Shown here: positions 44,113-57,540 of the stretch, piece after piece
Numbering within the stretch: the first letter of the stretch is position 1
Layout of the letters: the number at the start of each line of letters is the position of its first letter
Origin: Sphingomonas aurantiaca
GTDB lineage: Bacteria; Pseudomonadota; Alphaproteobacteria; Sphingomonadales; Sphingomonadaceae
Assembly (NCBI RefSeq): GCF_003050705.1
Contig: NZ_QAOG01000001.1
Span: 603,105-667,104 of the forward strand
DNA length: 64,000 nt
Direction: 5' to 3'
Program-made: the position numbers and the translations under genes
Notes under the pieces: model-generated
The model's database searches: none
What the model saw: only the letters and a program-made list of their open reading frames with translations
Told to the model about the DNA's origin: nothing

Positions 44113-45501
44113 ATGATACGGCTCTTCAAGCACTATGTGCCTCATGTGGTCCTGATGCTCGGTCTTGTCGATCTGGTGCTGCTCATCACGTCTGCAGAGA
44201 TTGGCTGGGTCGTCCGCGCGCGCCAGATCGGCATGACCGTCGCGCCGATCCAGACGCGGATCGCGCAGCTGATCACGTTCGCGATCGCCCTGCAGGTGTC
44301 GCTGGTTGCGGTCGGCGCGTATGGCGTGGCCTCGTTCCTGTCGCTGCGCTTTGCCGCCGCGCGGCTCGCGGTCGCGCTGTCGATCGGCGTGATGGTGCTC
44401 TCGCTGATCTTCTTCCTGGTGCCGCCGCTCGCTCTGTGGCGGTCCAATCTTCTCTACTCGACCGTCATCGCGACCGTGCTGCTGGTGTCGGTCCGCGCGC
44501 TGCTCGGCAAGACGCTGGGCGGGGAGACGTTCAAGCGGCGGATCGTCGTGCTGGGCGCGGGCGTGCGCGCGTCGCGGATCCAGGCGCTGTCCGAACAGCC
44601 CGGCGTCAACTTCGTCGTCGCCGAATTCGTCCTGATGGGAGAGGCCGAGCCGGTCGTGCAGGGGGCGGTGCCGCGCGGCGCCATTCCCAACCTGGCGGCC
44701 TATATCGTCGACCAGAATGCGAGCGAGGTCGTGCTCGCGCTCGACGAACGCCGCAACGCGTTGCCGATGAAGGATCTGCTGCGGGTCCGTACCACCGGCG
44801 TCCAGGTGAGCGAGATATCGAGCTTTCTCGAGCGCGAGACGGGGCGGATCGACCTCAAGAGCGTCAACCCGTCCTGGCTGATCTTCTCCGACGGGTTCGC
44901 CTCGAGCCGGATGCTGTCGAGCGTGTTCAAGCGCGCGTTCGACATCATCGCCAGCGGGCTGCTGCTGGCGCTCACGCTGCCGATCATCCTGGTCACCGCG
45001 ATCGCGATCAAGCTCGAGTCGAAGGGGCCGGCCTTCTACCGCCAGCGCCGCGTCGGGCTGTACAGCGAGGGGTTCGACATCCTCAAGCTGCGCTCGATGC
45101 GGCAGGACGCCGAGGTGTCGGGCAAGGCGGTGTGGGCCGCGGAGGACGATCCCCGGATCACGCGGATCGGCCGGTTCATCCGCAAAGTCCGGATTGACGA
45201 ACTGCCGCAGACCTGGACCGTGCTGAAGGGCGAGATGAGCTTTGTCGGCCCGCGTCCCGAACGGCCGCAATTCGTCGAGCAGCTCGAGGAGCATCTGCCC
45301 TTCTATGCCGAGCGGCACATGGTGAAGCCCGGCATCACCGGCTGGGCGCAGATCAACTATCCGTACGGCGCCTCGATCGAGGATGCGCGGCACAAGCTCG
45401 AATACGACCTGTATTACGCGAAGAACTACTCGCCGTTCCTCGACCTGCTGATCCTGTTGCAGACGTTGCGCGTCGTGCTCTGGCCGACCGGCGCGCGATG
45501 A
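44113..45501 (+). CDS. polyprenyl glycosylphosphotransferase, XrtA/PEP-CTERM-associated type (TIGR03013-like)
   Basis: I start the protein at ATG 44113 (462 residues); the frame upstream does not look coding. Membrane segments occupy about 10-125, followed by a CoA-binding/Rossmann-like middle (RRIVVLGAGVRASRIQALSE). The C-terminal bacterial sugar transferase domain shows FDIIASGLLLALTLPIILVT, FYRQRRVGLYSEGFDILKLR, DELPQTWTVLKGEMSFVGPR and KPGITGWAQINYPYG. It loads the first sugar phosphate on undecaprenyl phosphate for exopolysaccharide. The next genes encode PrsK and PrsR, the usual partners of this subtype. Confidence 0.92.
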   Translation: MIRLFKHYVPHVVLMLGLVDLVLLITSAEIGWVVRARQIGMTVAPIQTRIAQLITFAIALQVSLVAVGAYGVASFLSLRFAAARLAVALSIGVMVLSLIFFLVPPLALWRSNLLYSTVIATVLLVSVRALLGKTLGGETFKRRIVVLGAGVRASRIQALSEQPGVNFVVAEFVLMGEAEPVVQGAVPRGAIPNLAAYIVDQNASEVVLALDERRNALPMKDLLRVRTTGVQVSEISSFLERETGRIDLKSVNPSWLIFSDGFASSRMLSSVFKRAFDIIASGLLLALTLPIILVTAIAIKLESKGPAFYRQRRVGLYSEGFDILKLRSMRQDAEVSGKAVWAAEDDPRITRIGRFIRKVRIDELPQTWTVLKGEMSFVGPRPERPQFVEQLEEHLPFYAERHMVKPGITGWAQINYPYGASIEDARHKLEYDLYYAKNYSPFLDLLILLQTLRVVLWPTGAR

Positions 45502-45508
45502 GCGGCGT

Positions 45509-47559
45509 ATGATCACCACGCTGGTGCTCTGGAGCTATGCGCTGGCGGCGCTGCTGTTCGGCGCGCTCGCCTTGACGCAGATGCGGCGGCCGAGCGTGCC
45601 ATGGCCGCACGCGCCGTTCGTCCTCGCGCTCGCCATCACCAGCCTGTGGGCGCTTGCGGTCGCGGGGATCGACTCGCGCGACGTCGCGACGCGGATCGTC
45701 GCGAGCGTGCGCGACATCGCGTGGCTCGGCTTCATGCTCGCGCTCGTCCGGCGCGATCGCGCGGGCAATTATGCGCTGGGGGCCGTGTATTTCGTCGTGA
45801 TGGCGCTTGCCGGGACCGCCGCGCTGCTCGCGGTCGCAGGCCGGATGGGGCTCGACGCCGATGCGCTGGCCGCGGTCGAATCGGCGCGCACCGTCTTCCT
45901 GATGATGAGCGCGGTCAGCGGCCTTGTGCTCGTCCATCACCTGTACCAGGCGGCGCCCCCGTCGCGCGGCGGCGTCCGGCTGGTCGTGGTCGCACTCGCG
46001 GCGATGTGGAGCATCGACCTGATCGTCGCGGCCGGCATCTATTTCGAGATGCGCTGGATTGGCGTGTCGATCGTCGTGCGCGGCGTGATCATGACCGGGG
46101 TCGCGGCGCTGCTGGTGGTCGCCGTGCACCGCAGCGGCGACTGGACGATCGCGCTGTCGCGGCCGATCGCGGTCCGCGCGCTCTCCGCGGTGGCGTTGAT
46201 CCTGTACGCCGGACTGACCGCGCTCGCGACGAGCATCGCCGCCGCCTATGCCGGTCCCTATGTCCGCGTCGCGCAGACCGCTATCGTGTTCGGCGCGACC
46301 GCGGGCGTGCTGACGCTGCTGTCGACCCCGTGGCTGCGCGCCTGGGCCAAGGTGAAGGTCGCCAAGCATCTTTTCCGCCACCGCTATGATTATCGCGCGG
46401 AATGGCAGCGTTTCACCGACACGCTGGGCAAGCCGGGTGCCGGCGCCGATTCGCTCCAGGCGCGCGTCGTGAAGTCGATCGCGGACCTGACCGATTCGCC
46501 GGGCGGCCTGTTGCTGGTGCCCGACGGTGCATCGCTCGGACCGGGGGCGACCTGGAACTGGGATTGCGCCGACGCCTCCGGGCCGCAGGACGAGCGGCTG
46601 GCCAGCTTTCTCGCCAGCGACGCCCGCATCGTCGAGCTCGACCGGGTCCGCGCCGGCACCGCGCCGGCCGAGGACATGGCGAGCGTTCCCGACTGGCTGC
46701 GCGCCTGCACGGACGCGTGGGCGATCGTCCCGCTGGTCCATGGTGGCGCGATGGGCGGCGCGCTGGTCGGCGCGATCGTGCTGTCGCGACCGCCGGTCGA
46801 CCGCGCGCTCGACTGGGAGGATTTCGATCTGCTCCGCGTCGCCGGGCGGCAGGCGGCGAGCTATCTCGCCGAGGATCGCGCGCACGCCGCACTCGCCGAT
46901 GCCGCGCGCTTCGACGAGTTCAACCGGCGCTTCGCGTTCATCCTGCACGACATCAAGAACCTCGTCAGCCAGCTGACCTTGGTCGCGCGCAATGCCGAGC
47001 GCCACGCCGACAACCCCGATTTCCGCGTCGACATGGTCGCCACGCTCAAGGATTCGTCCGATCGCATGAATGCGCTGCTCGCCCGCCTCTCGCAACACGG
47101 CCCCGTCCGCGGCGAGCCGCTCCAGCCGGTCGACGTCGCCGCGGTCGTCGCGCGCGTCGCCACCGCCCGCCGGGCGCAGCATCCGATCGTCACGCAAGGG
47201 GCGGCGGCCTGCGCGCTCGGCCACGCCGCGCGACTCGAACAGGTGCTCGGCCTGCTCGTCCAGAACGCGGTCGAAGCGAGCCGCGCGGAGGACCCGATCC
47301 TGCTGTCGATCGAGACCGTGGGCGACCGCGTGTCGATCGACGTCATCGATCATGGCTGCGGGATGAGCCCCGGTTTCGTACGCGACCAGCTGTTCCGCCC
47401 ATTCGTGTCGTCCAAGCCCGCGGGCTTCGGCATCGGCGCGTTCGAGGCGCGGCAGCTGGTCCATGCGATGGGCGGCGCGCTCGACGTCGTCAGCCGCGAA
47501 GGCGAGGGCACGCGCTTTCGCATCCTGCTGCCCGCCGTCGCATCGCTGGAGGTGGCCGC

Positions 47560-47563
<4 letters not shown>
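45509..47563 (+). CDS. prsK: XrtA/PEP-CTERM system sensor histidine kinase PrsK
   Basis: At 684 residues it has the size of PrsK. About eight membrane helices (1-275) are followed by a GAF-like part (about 315-455) and a histidine kinase core. The H-box is in FAFILHDIKNLVSQLTLVAR. The ATPase boxes DVIDHGCGMSPGF, SSKPAGFGIGAFEARQLV and EGEGTRFRILLP are complete. It should signal to the sigma-54 activator PrsR, whose start overlaps the stop of this gene (ATGA). Confidence 0.93.
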
Positions 47564-48910
<1,347 letters not shown>

Positions 48911-48918
<8 letters not shown>

Positions 48919-50911
48919 CGCGCGCTATCCGATGCTGCGCCGGCGCAAGCGGCGGCGGCGGCTGACGATGCCCGCGGCGCTTTCGGGCGCGCGCGTGCGC
49001 CTGCTGGCGATCGGTCTGCTGTGCCTGATCGTCGTCGGGGTCGGCGTCGCGCTTGCGCTGCGACCGCCGAAGCCGGATGCGCGCCGCTTGCTCGCCGATA
49101 GCCTGGCGACGCTGGACGCTGGCAATTACAGCGCGGCGCGTACCAATGCGCAGGCGGCGGTCGCCGCGCGACCCGATTGGGGACTCGCGCATGCGGTGCT
49201 CGCGCGTGCCTATCTCGAACTCGGTGACGGGCTGGCCGCCGACGCCGAACTCTCGCGCGCGCAAGATGCGGGATTGCCCGCCGACCGGCTCCACCAACTC
49301 CAGGCGCATGCCGATCTGCTGCAGGGCGATCCCGACGGTGCGCTCGATGAAGCGGCGCAGGCCTCGCCGCGTTACGCGGGCTATGCCGCGCGGATTTCCG
49401 CACGCGCGCTGGCGGCGCAGGGCAACGTCGTCGATGCACGCGCGCGGCTCGAGGCGCTGATCGGCGGTGCACCTAGCGATGCGGCGGCGTGGACCGATCT
49501 CGGCCGCCTCCGCCTGACGACCGGCGATGTCGGTGGCGCCGCGGTTGCGGCCGCGCGCGCGGTCGCGCTCGCGCCGCGCGACCCTGCGATCCTGACGTTG
49601 CAGGGCGAAGTGATCCGCAGCCGCTATGGCCTGATCGCCGCGCTCCCCTGGTTCGACGCGGCTTTGGCGCGCGATGCCTATTATCACCCTGCGCTGATCG
49701 AATATGCCGCCACGCTGGGCGATGCCGGGCGGAGCGCCGACATGCTCGCGGTCACGCGTCGCGCGCTGCTGGCGCGTCCCGGCAGCCCGCAGGCGCTGTA
49801 CCTCCAGGCCACGCTCGCCGCGCGTGCAGGCCGGATCGATCTCGCGCGGTCGCTGCTGCGTAGCGCAGGGGGGACGATCAACGGGTTGCCGGGTGCACTG
49901 TTGCTGTCCGGCAGCCTCGATTATGCGCAAGGCAAGTTCGAACAGGCGGCGGCGTCGTGGCGGCAGCTCGTCGGCCAGCAACCGCTCAGCATCGTCGCGC
50001 GCCAGCTGCTTGGCGCGGCGCTGCTCCGGTCTGGCGACCCACGTGGTGCGCTCGACACGCTCCGGCCGATCGGTCTGCGTCCTGACGCGGATGTCTATTC
50101 GCTGACGCTGATCGCGCGTGCGTTCGACGCGGTTGGCGACGCGGGCTCGGCTGCGTCGTTCCGCGATCGCGCCGCAGCGGGCCCCGTGGCGCCGGCATCG
50201 GTCTTTGCGACCGACACCGCGATCGGTGCGCTCATGGCGGACGCCGCGACCGCGCCGGGCGATCCGACCTATATGCTCGGGGTGATCCGCGGCCAGATCG
50301 CCGCGGGCGATACGGCAGGCGCGATTGCACGCGCGCGGTCGCTTGCGGGCGTCGCCCCCGGTGCGCCGGCGGCGCAGCTTGCGCTGGGCGATGCGCTGGT
50401 CGCGGCGGGGCGCTATGCCGAGGCGGCGGGCGTCTTCGCGCAGGCCGCGGACCTCTCGTTCGACGAGCCGACAATGCTCCGGCTGGTCGACGCGCGCAGC
50501 CGCGCCGGGCGCGCGGAGGGCGCGGCGGCCGCGCTGGCGCTCTATCTGTCGCAGAACCCGCAAAGCCTCGCGGGCCAGCGCGTGCTCGGCCATTGGCAGG
50601 TCGCATCGGGCGACTGGGACAGCGCGATCGAGACGCTCGAGGGGATCCGCCGCCGGGTCGGCAACCAGGACGGTGCGGTCCTCGCCGATCTCGCGCTCGC
50701 CTATGCGGGCAGCGACGATGGCGCGATCGCGGTCCGCTATGGCCGCGCGGCCTATGGCCTGTCGCCGATGCGCGCGGCCGCGGCCGATGCTTACGGCGTC
50801 GCGCTGGCCGCGAATGGCGAAGAGGAGGGCGCCCGGCAGCTGCTCGTCAAGGCCACTCGTCTCGCACCCGGCGATGCGGCGATCGCGGGGCATCTGCGCC
50901 AACTGCGCTGA
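48911..50911 (+). CDS. membrane-anchored TPR-repeat protein of the PrsK/PrsR operon
   Basis: The 666-residue protein starts with a basic cytoplasmic tail, one membrane helix (LLAIGLLCLIVVGVGVALAL, about 31-50) and then some fifteen TPR-like repeats to the C-terminus, which would lie in the periplasm. It occupies the place of the TPR protein PrsT of exosortase loci. PrsT proteins I know are longer (about 900) and often lipoproteins, so I leave the symbol open. It overlaps prsR by 8 bases and is probably needed for polysaccharide or protein export. Confidence 0.75.
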
Positions 50912-50949
50912 CTCTTGTCACGACCGGGGCGCACGGCCAAGAGCACGCG

Positions 50950-51753
50950 ATGACCGACCCGCTGGACCGTATCGCCGCCGCGCTCGAACGCATGTCCCCG
51001 CCACCGCCGCCCGCAGCCGACCTGCGCGCGCACCCGGCCTATGTCTGGCGTGCGGGCGGGCTGGTCGCGGCGCGGGCGTTTGCGCCGCTACCGCTGGCGA
51101 TGCTGATCGGGCTCGACCGGCAAAAGGCGTCGCTGCTGGCGAATCTCTACCGGCTGGCGCGCGGCTACGCGGCGCAGGACGTGCTGCTGTGGGGCGCGCG
51201 CGGCACGGGCAAGTCCGCGCTGGTGAAAAGCGCGGTCGCTGCGATTCAGGCGGATGGCGGCGATCTCGCGTTGATCGAGGTGTCGGATCTCGACAGCCTG
51301 CCGACGTTGTTCGCGATGCTGGCAGGGCAGGAGCGCGCCTTCGCGCTGTTCGTCGACGATCTGGGGTTCGAGGTGCCGGCGGAGGCGCGGACGTTGCGCT
51401 CGGTGCTGGAAGGGGGCGCGGAACCACGGCCTGCCAATGTCCGCCTGCTCGTCACCGCGAATCGCCGCCATCTCGCGCCGCGCGATATCGCCGAGCAGGA
51501 GCGCGCGATCAACCCGCGCGATTCGGCCGACGACCATCTGGCGCTGGCGGATCGATTTGGTCTCAGTCTGGGGTTCCACGCGCTCGATCAGGAGACGTAT
51601 CTTGCGATCGTCACGGCGTATGCGGAGCGGTATGATCTGGCGTTCGAGCCGGGCGAGGCCGTCGGCTGGGCGACGCGTCGTGGCAGCCGCTCGGGGCGCA
51701 TCGCGTGGCAATATGTCGTCGATCTGGCGGGTCGCATGGGCAGGGCGCTTTAG
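50950..51753 (+). CDS. DUF815-family AAA+ ATPase
   Basis: ATG 50950 gives 267 residues; the longer upstream frame overlaps the TPR gene in another frame. The DUF815 family core is seen: Walker A LLWGARGTGKSALVKSA, Walker B FALFVDDLGFE, VRLLVTANRRHL and DRFGLSLGFHALDQETYLAI. Members are small ATPases of unknown role, common in proteobacteria. The 38-base gap to the TPR gene suggests one operon, but DUF815 genes also occur alone, so a link to polysaccharide is uncertain. Confidence 0.87.
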   Translation: MTDPLDRIAAALERMSPPPPPAADLRAHPAYVWRAGGLVAARAFAPLPLAMLIGLDRQKASLLANLYRLARGYAAQDVLLWGARGTGKSALVKSAVAAIQADGGDLALIEVSDLDSLPTLFAMLAGQERAFALFVDDLGFEVPAEARTLRSVLEGGAEPRPANVRLLVTANRRHLAPRDIAEQERAINPRDSADDHLALADRFGLSLGFHALDQETYLAIVTAYAERYDLAFEPGEAVGWATRRGSRSGRIAWQYVVDLAGRMGRAL

Positions 51754-51790
51754 GCCGGCTGCGGCTCAGGATCGGTAGTCTGAAACGAAC

Positions 51791-51814
51791 GGGCCGGCGC
51801 CGAGGCGCCGGCCC
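51791..51814. terminator. GC-rich hairpin between convergent genes
   Basis: GGGCCGGCGCC (51791-51801) and GGCGCCGGCCC (51804-51814) form a near-perfect 11-bp stem with a 2-base loop (probably one pair open). On the minus strand it is followed by GTTCGTTT, a weak T-tract, so it best serves the small gene at 51822-52079. Confidence 0.6.
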
Positions 51815-51821
51815 ACAACTC

Positions 51822-52079
51822 TTAGTTGCTGTCCGAATCGTTGTTGTCGTCCTTGACGATCGCAACGATGCCGATTGCAGCAACGCCAGCTGCGATCAGG
51901 ATTGCGAAGATGCCGCCGCCGCCTGCGAGCTTGCTCTCGCCGGTGGTTGCCGAACCGACGCGTGCGTTCGACAGCGACAGGCTGCTGGCAGCGTTCGCAA
52001 CGGGGGCAGCCGATGCTGCAACCGAGGTGGTCATCATGGCAACAGCGAGTGCGCTGCCGGTAAGGGCCTTGAGCTTCAT
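51822..52079 (-). CDS. small exported protein with one membrane helix
   Basis: The ATG at 52079 has GGAG six bases in front. The 85-residue product has a signal peptide (MKLKALTGSALAVAMMTTSV, cleaved near ASAAP), a Ser-rich stretch, a Gly-rich turn and a C-terminal membrane helix (GIFAILIAAGVAAIGIVAIV) followed by an acidic, Asn/Asp-rich tail (KDDNNDSDSN). It has no PEP-CTERM motif. Similar small proteins are known from sphingomonad genomes without function. Confidence 0.7.
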   Translation of the reverse strand: MKLKALTGSALAVAMMTTSVAASAAPVANAASSLSLSNARVGSATTGESKLAGGGGIFAILIAAGVAAIGIVAIVKDDNNDSDSN

Positions 52080-52179
52080 GGTATTCTCCAAAATTATCGC
52101 TTGGCCCATGCATTGCACCGCAACATAAGTCAACGAATTGCGACCTTAACTCAGTTTAGTTTTCGACTTTTGCTGTCGA

Positions 52180-53958
<1,779 letters not shown>

Positions 53959-54079
53959 GTCCGCGCCACGTAGGGGGGCGAGGTGATGCAGGCAAGTTAC
54001 ACCTCGCCGGCTTCGTGCTGTCCACGGCCTGTCACGATCATTCACAGGCTGTTCAATGCCGGGGCCCTATGTCACGGCG

Positions 54080-54394
54080 ATGAAGATGTTGCTTTTTCTT
54101 GCGACCCTGGCCGCAGCGCCGTTCCTGATCGGGGCCGCGCCGTTGGTGGCGGGCGAGCCCCTCCAGCGTCGCAGCGACCAGATGTCGGCGTTGCAGGCGC
54201 GCAAGACGGGTGCCCCGTCGCTGCGCGAAATCGAGTCGCGCGTGATCCCGACGATGCGGGGCGCGCAGTATCTCGGCTCCGACTATGATTCGGGCAGCGC
54301 CATTTACACGCTGAAATTCCTGCGCGATGGAACCGTCATCTGGGTCGACGTCGATGGCCGCACCGGCCAGATCGTCGGCCGCACGGGTCGCTGA
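54080..54394 (+). CDS. PepSY-domain exported protein
   Basis: The 104-residue product (ATG 54080, signal MKMLLFLATLAAAPFLIGAA) has a PepSY-like C-terminal domain (LREIESRVIPTMRGAQYLGS, DGTVIWVDVDGRTGQIVGRT). PepSY proteins often inhibit or sense in the periplasm. It is 23 bases before the response regulator and likely belongs to the same signalling unit. Confidence 0.8.
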   Translation: MKMLLFLATLAAAPFLIGAAPLVAGEPLQRRSDQMSALQARKTGAPSLREIESRVIPTMRGAQYLGSDYDSGSAIYTLKFLRDGTVIWVDVDGRTGQIVGRTGR

Positions 54395-54417
54395 AAACCG
54401 TAATCGAGAGGAGTATC

Positions 54418-55083
54418 ATGCGCGTTCTGATCGTCGAGGACGAGCCGAATCTCGGCCAGCAATTGAAGAATACCCTCGAGGGGGCCGGCTATGCGATCGA
54501 TCTCGCGGTCGATGGCGAGGAAGGCCATTTCCTTGGCTCGACCGAGAATTACGACGCGGTCGTGCTCGATCTCGGCCTGCCCGAGATTGACGGGCTGACC
54601 GTGCTCGACCGCTGGCGCAAAGAGGGCAAGGTGATGCCCGTGCTCGTGCTGACCGCGCGCGACAGCTGGTCGGACAAGGTTGCCGGGCTCGATGCGGGCG
54701 CGGACGACTACGTCGCCAAGCCGTTCCAGAGCGAGGAACTGATCGCGCGTCTTCGCGCGCTGATCCGTCGTGCTAGCGGCAACGCCTCGTCCGAGCTGAC
54801 CGCAGGCGACATCCGCCTCGACACGCGCAGCGGCAAGGTCACGCGCGCCGGCGAGCCGGTGAAGCTGACCGCGCAGGAATATAAGCTGCTGAGCTATCTG
54901 CTCCATCACAAGGGCAAGGTCGTCAGCCGTACCGAGCTGATCGAGCATATCTACGACCAGGATTTCGATCGCGATTCGAACACGATCGAGGTGTTCGTCA
55001 CGCGAATCCGCAAGAAGCTCGGCCAGGACGTGATCACGACGATCCGCGGCCTCGGCTACAGCCTCGAAGATCCGGACGCCTGA
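54418..55083 (+). CDS. OmpR/PhoP-type response regulator
   Basis: The 221-residue protein has a receiver domain (acidic pocket VEDEP, acceptor Asp51 in VVLDLGLPEIDGL, Lys in YVAKPF) and a winged-helix domain (KVTRAGEPVKLTAQEYKLLS, SNTIEVFVTRIRKKLGQDVI, IRGLGYSLE). GAGGAG precedes ATG. It is most like the PhoP/QseB group. It is followed by its kinase after 11 bases. Confidence 0.93.
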   Translation: MRVLIVEDEPNLGQQLKNTLEGAGYAIDLAVDGEEGHFLGSTENYDAVVLDLGLPEIDGLTVLDRWRKEGKVMPVLVLTARDSWSDKVAGLDAGADDYVAKPFQSEELIARLRALIRRASGNASSELTAGDIRLDTRSGKVTRAGEPVKLTAQEYKLLSYLLHHKGKVVSRTELIEHIYDQDFDRDSNTIEVFVTRIRKKLGQDVITTIRGLGYSLEDPDA

Positions 55084-55094
55084 TCGGTCCGGCC

Positions 55095-56477
55095 ATGGAC
55101 ACCGCGCCGCTGACAGAGGGACCGATCCGCGTGCCGGCGGCCGTGAAGGGATCGCTGTCGCGACGGATGATCCTGATCGCGGCGGTCTGGATCGTCGTGC
55201 TGCTCAGCGGCGGCGGGTTCGCGCTCGATCGCGTGCTGACGCAGGCGGTGACCCGCAATTTCGACGACCAGCTCGAATATGTCCTGCGGTCGCTGCTCAA
55301 CTCTTCAGAGATCGGGCCCGAGGGGGAAGTGATCTTCTCGCGCGACGCGGCCGCCGACCAGCGCTTCGTCGAGCCTTATTCCGGGCTCTACTGGCAGGTC
55401 TCGGGCAAGGGGCGCGAGGATTTCCCGTCGCGTTCGCTCTGGGATCGCAAGCTCGCGTTCGGCGGCCCGCACGACGATCGCAACGCGCATTTCTACGACA
55501 GCACGCAATTCCCCGACGAGAAGCTGCGGATCGTCGAGCGCGACGCGGTCATCCCCGGCTCCAAGGTCCATTGGCGGTTCCAGGTTGCGCAGAGCCGCGA
55601 CGGGCTCGACGCGCAGATCACGACGCTGCGCCGCACGCTCGTCCGCAGCTTCGCGCTGCTCGCGCTCGGGTTGATCGTGATGGCGGCGCTCCAGACCTTT
55701 TACGGGCTGTGGCCGCTGCGCCGCGTGCGCGAGGAGATCGCGCGGATGCGCGCGGGCCAGTCGAACCGCGTGTCGAGCGCGATGCCGGTCGAAGTCGCGC
55801 CGATGGTCGAGGAACTCAACGCGCTGATCGAGCATAACGAACGCCAGGCGGAGGAGGCGCGACGCCACGCCGGCAACCTCGCGCATGCGCTCAAGACGCC
55901 GCTGACGGTGATCATGAACGCCGCCACCGCGCAGTCGGACGACCTTGCCGACACGGTGATCCGCGAGGCCCGGACGATGCGCCGCCAGGTCGACCACCAT
56001 CTCGCCCGAGCCCGCGCCGTGGGCCGGCGCGGGTCTGCGCACAGCCGCGCCGATGTGTGGCCGAGCCTCGAATCGGTCGAGCGCGCGGTCGGGCGGCTGT
56101 ATCGCCATGTCCGGATCGACGTGACCGGGCCGCGCGGGCTGCAGGTTCATGTCGAGCGGCAGGATCTCGACGAGATGCTCGGGAATCTGATCGAGAACGC
56201 GGCGAAATATGGCGGGGGCAGCGTGTTCGTCACGGTCGGCGCGCAATCGGGGTTCGTCGAATTCCTCGTCGAGGACGATGGCGTCGGCATCCCCGAGGAA
56301 GAACGCGTCCGCATCTTCGATCGCGGCGTGCGGCTTGATACGGGCAAGCCCGGGACTGGCCTGGGGCTGGCGATCGTGCGCGACGTGGCGGAAATCTACG
56401 AGGGAACGGTCGCGCTCGAGGAGAGCGAGGATCTCGGCGGGTTGCTGGTCCGGCTGCGGTTGCCGGCCGCGAACTAG
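55095..56477 (+). CDS. sensor histidine kinase of the OmpR-type system
   Basis: The 460-residue protein has two membrane helices (IAAVWIVVLLSGGGFALDRV, and LLALGLIVMAALQTFYGLW) with a periplasmic sensor of about 140 residues. A HAMP-like segment is followed by the H-box (AGNLAHALKTPLTVIMNAAT) and ATPase boxes (LIENAAKYGG, VEDDGVGIPEEERVRIFDRG, GTGLGLAIV). The mildly acidic periplasmic domain might sense cations or peptides as PhoQ does; this is speculation. The gene ends just before a family A palindrome. Confidence 0.92.
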   Translation: MDTAPLTEGPIRVPAAVKGSLSRRMILIAAVWIVVLLSGGGFALDRVLTQAVTRNFDDQLEYVLRSLLNSSEIGPEGEVIFSRDAAADQRFVEPYSGLYWQVSGKGREDFPSRSLWDRKLAFGGPHDDRNAHFYDSTQFPDEKLRIVERDAVIPGSKVHWRFQVAQSRDGLDAQITTLRRTLVRSFALLALGLIVMAALQTFYGLWPLRRVREEIARMRAGQSNRVSSAMPVEVAPMVEELNALIEHNERQAEEARRHAGNLAHALKTPLTVIMNAATAQSDDLADTVIREARTMRRQVDHHLARARAVGRRGSAHSRADVWPSLESVERAVGRLYRHVRIDVTGPRGLQVHVERQDLDEMLGNLIENAAKYGGGSVFVTVGAQSGFVEFLVEDDGVGIPEEERVRIFDRGVRLDTGKPGTGLGLAIVRDVAEIYEGTVALEESEDLGGLLVRLRLPAAN

Positions 56478-56483
56478 CGCATC

Positions 56484-56511
56484 GTCATCCTGACTTTCGT
56501 CAGGATGACGG
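56484..56511. repeat. single family A palindrome between convergent genes
   Basis: CGTCATCCTGAC, TTTC, GTCAGGATGACG is a 12-bp stem with a 4-base loop. It matches the inner half of the arms at 23664-23747. It sits between the convergent kinase and pheA genes and may stop both transcripts. Confidence 0.85.
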
Positions 56512-56521
56512 ACTGAGTTGA

Positions 56522-57424
56522 TTATCCTCGCGACCGCGCCTGCCGATACGTCCCCAGCACGCGCAGCCATTTCGAATGGAACCCCAGTTCCTCCAGCGCA
56601 TGATCGAGGTTCGCGTCACCCGGCTTGCCGACCACGTCCGCGTAGAATTCGGTCGCCGAGAAACTCCCGTTGCGCTGGTAGCTTTCGAGCTTGGTGATGT
56701 TGACGGCGTTGGTCGCGAAGCCGCCCATCGCCTTGTAGAGCGCGGCGGGGACGTTCCTCACCTCGAAGATCAGCGTCGTCATCCACGCGCCGCCGAGAGG
56801 CTCCTGCGCCGCGGGCGGCTTGCCGCCGCGCGCCAGCACCACGAACCGGGTCGTGTTGTGATCCGCATCGGCGATGTCGGTCGCGAGCAGTTCCAGTCCG
56901 TACAGCCCGGCCGCCGCCGGCGGCGCGAGCGCGGCGATCGCCGGATCGCCGAGCTCGGCAACGACCGCCGCCGCGCCCGCGGTGTCGGGATAGCTCACCG
57001 GCTCGATCCCGTGCGCCTTAAGCCAGTGGCGGCATTGGCCGAGCGCCTGCGGGTGGCTCATCGCCTGGCGGATCCCGTCGCGAGGTCCGCAGCCCATCAA
57101 CGCATGGCGGATCGGCAGAAAATGCTCGCCGGTGATGACCAGCCCCGATTCGGGCAGCAGGAAATGAATGTCGGCGACGCGGCCGTGCAGCGAATTCTCA
57201 ATCGGGATGATCGCGCAGTCGGCACGGCCGTCCTTCACCGCGTCGATCGCGTCGGAGAAATCGAAACAGGGGAGGGGGAGGCCATCCGGGAACGCCTCGA
57301 CCGCCGCAACATGGCTGTTGGCGCCCGGCGCACCCTGGAATGCGACCGCGCGCGTGGGGTCTGCGGCGGCGGCTTCTGTCATCCGCGCGACGATGGGGCG
57401 GGCGGGTGCGGCGAAGTTTTCCAT
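56522..57424 (-). CDS. pheA: prephenate dehydratase
   Basis: ATG 57424 gives 300 residues. It has the two-lobed PDT domain with FQGAPGANSHVAAVEAF, DCAIIPIENSLHGRVADIHF and the catalytic TRF (DHNTTRFVVLARGG), then an ACT regulatory domain (TLIFEVRNVPAALYKAMGGF, VNITKLESYQRNGSFSATEF). There is no chorismate mutase part. It turns prephenate into phenylpyruvate and is inhibited by phenylalanine in most bacteria. It is divergent from the cytochrome gene. Confidence 0.96.
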   Translation of the reverse strand: MENFAAPARPIVARMTEAAAADPTRAVAFQGAPGANSHVAAVEAFPDGLPLPCFDFSDAIDAVKDGRADCAIIPIENSLHGRVADIHFLLPESGLVITGEHFLPIRHALMGCGPRDGIRQAMSHPQALGQCRHWLKAHGIEPVSYPDTAGAAAVVAELGDPAIAALAPPAAAGLYGLELLATDIADADHNTTRFVVLARGGKPPAAQEPLGGAWMTTLIFEVRNVPAALYKAMGGFATNAVNITKLESYQRNGSFSATEFYADVVGKPGDANLDHALEELGFHSKWLRVLGTYRQARSRG

Positions 57425-57540
57425 GCGCCGGGCGCGTACTGGCACGCGTGCGCATGTTCAAGAGTGGGTGCAGCCGCGGGTTGCGGTGCGCGTCCGCCTT
57501 TTCTATGGCTATCCCAAACAGAACAGGGCGGATGCACAAG

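Noticed and set aside
51822-52079. Small exported protein as a PEP-CTERM substrate of an exosortase
   Set aside because: It has a C-terminal helix but no Pro-Glu-Pro motif before it and no basic tail; the tail is acidic.
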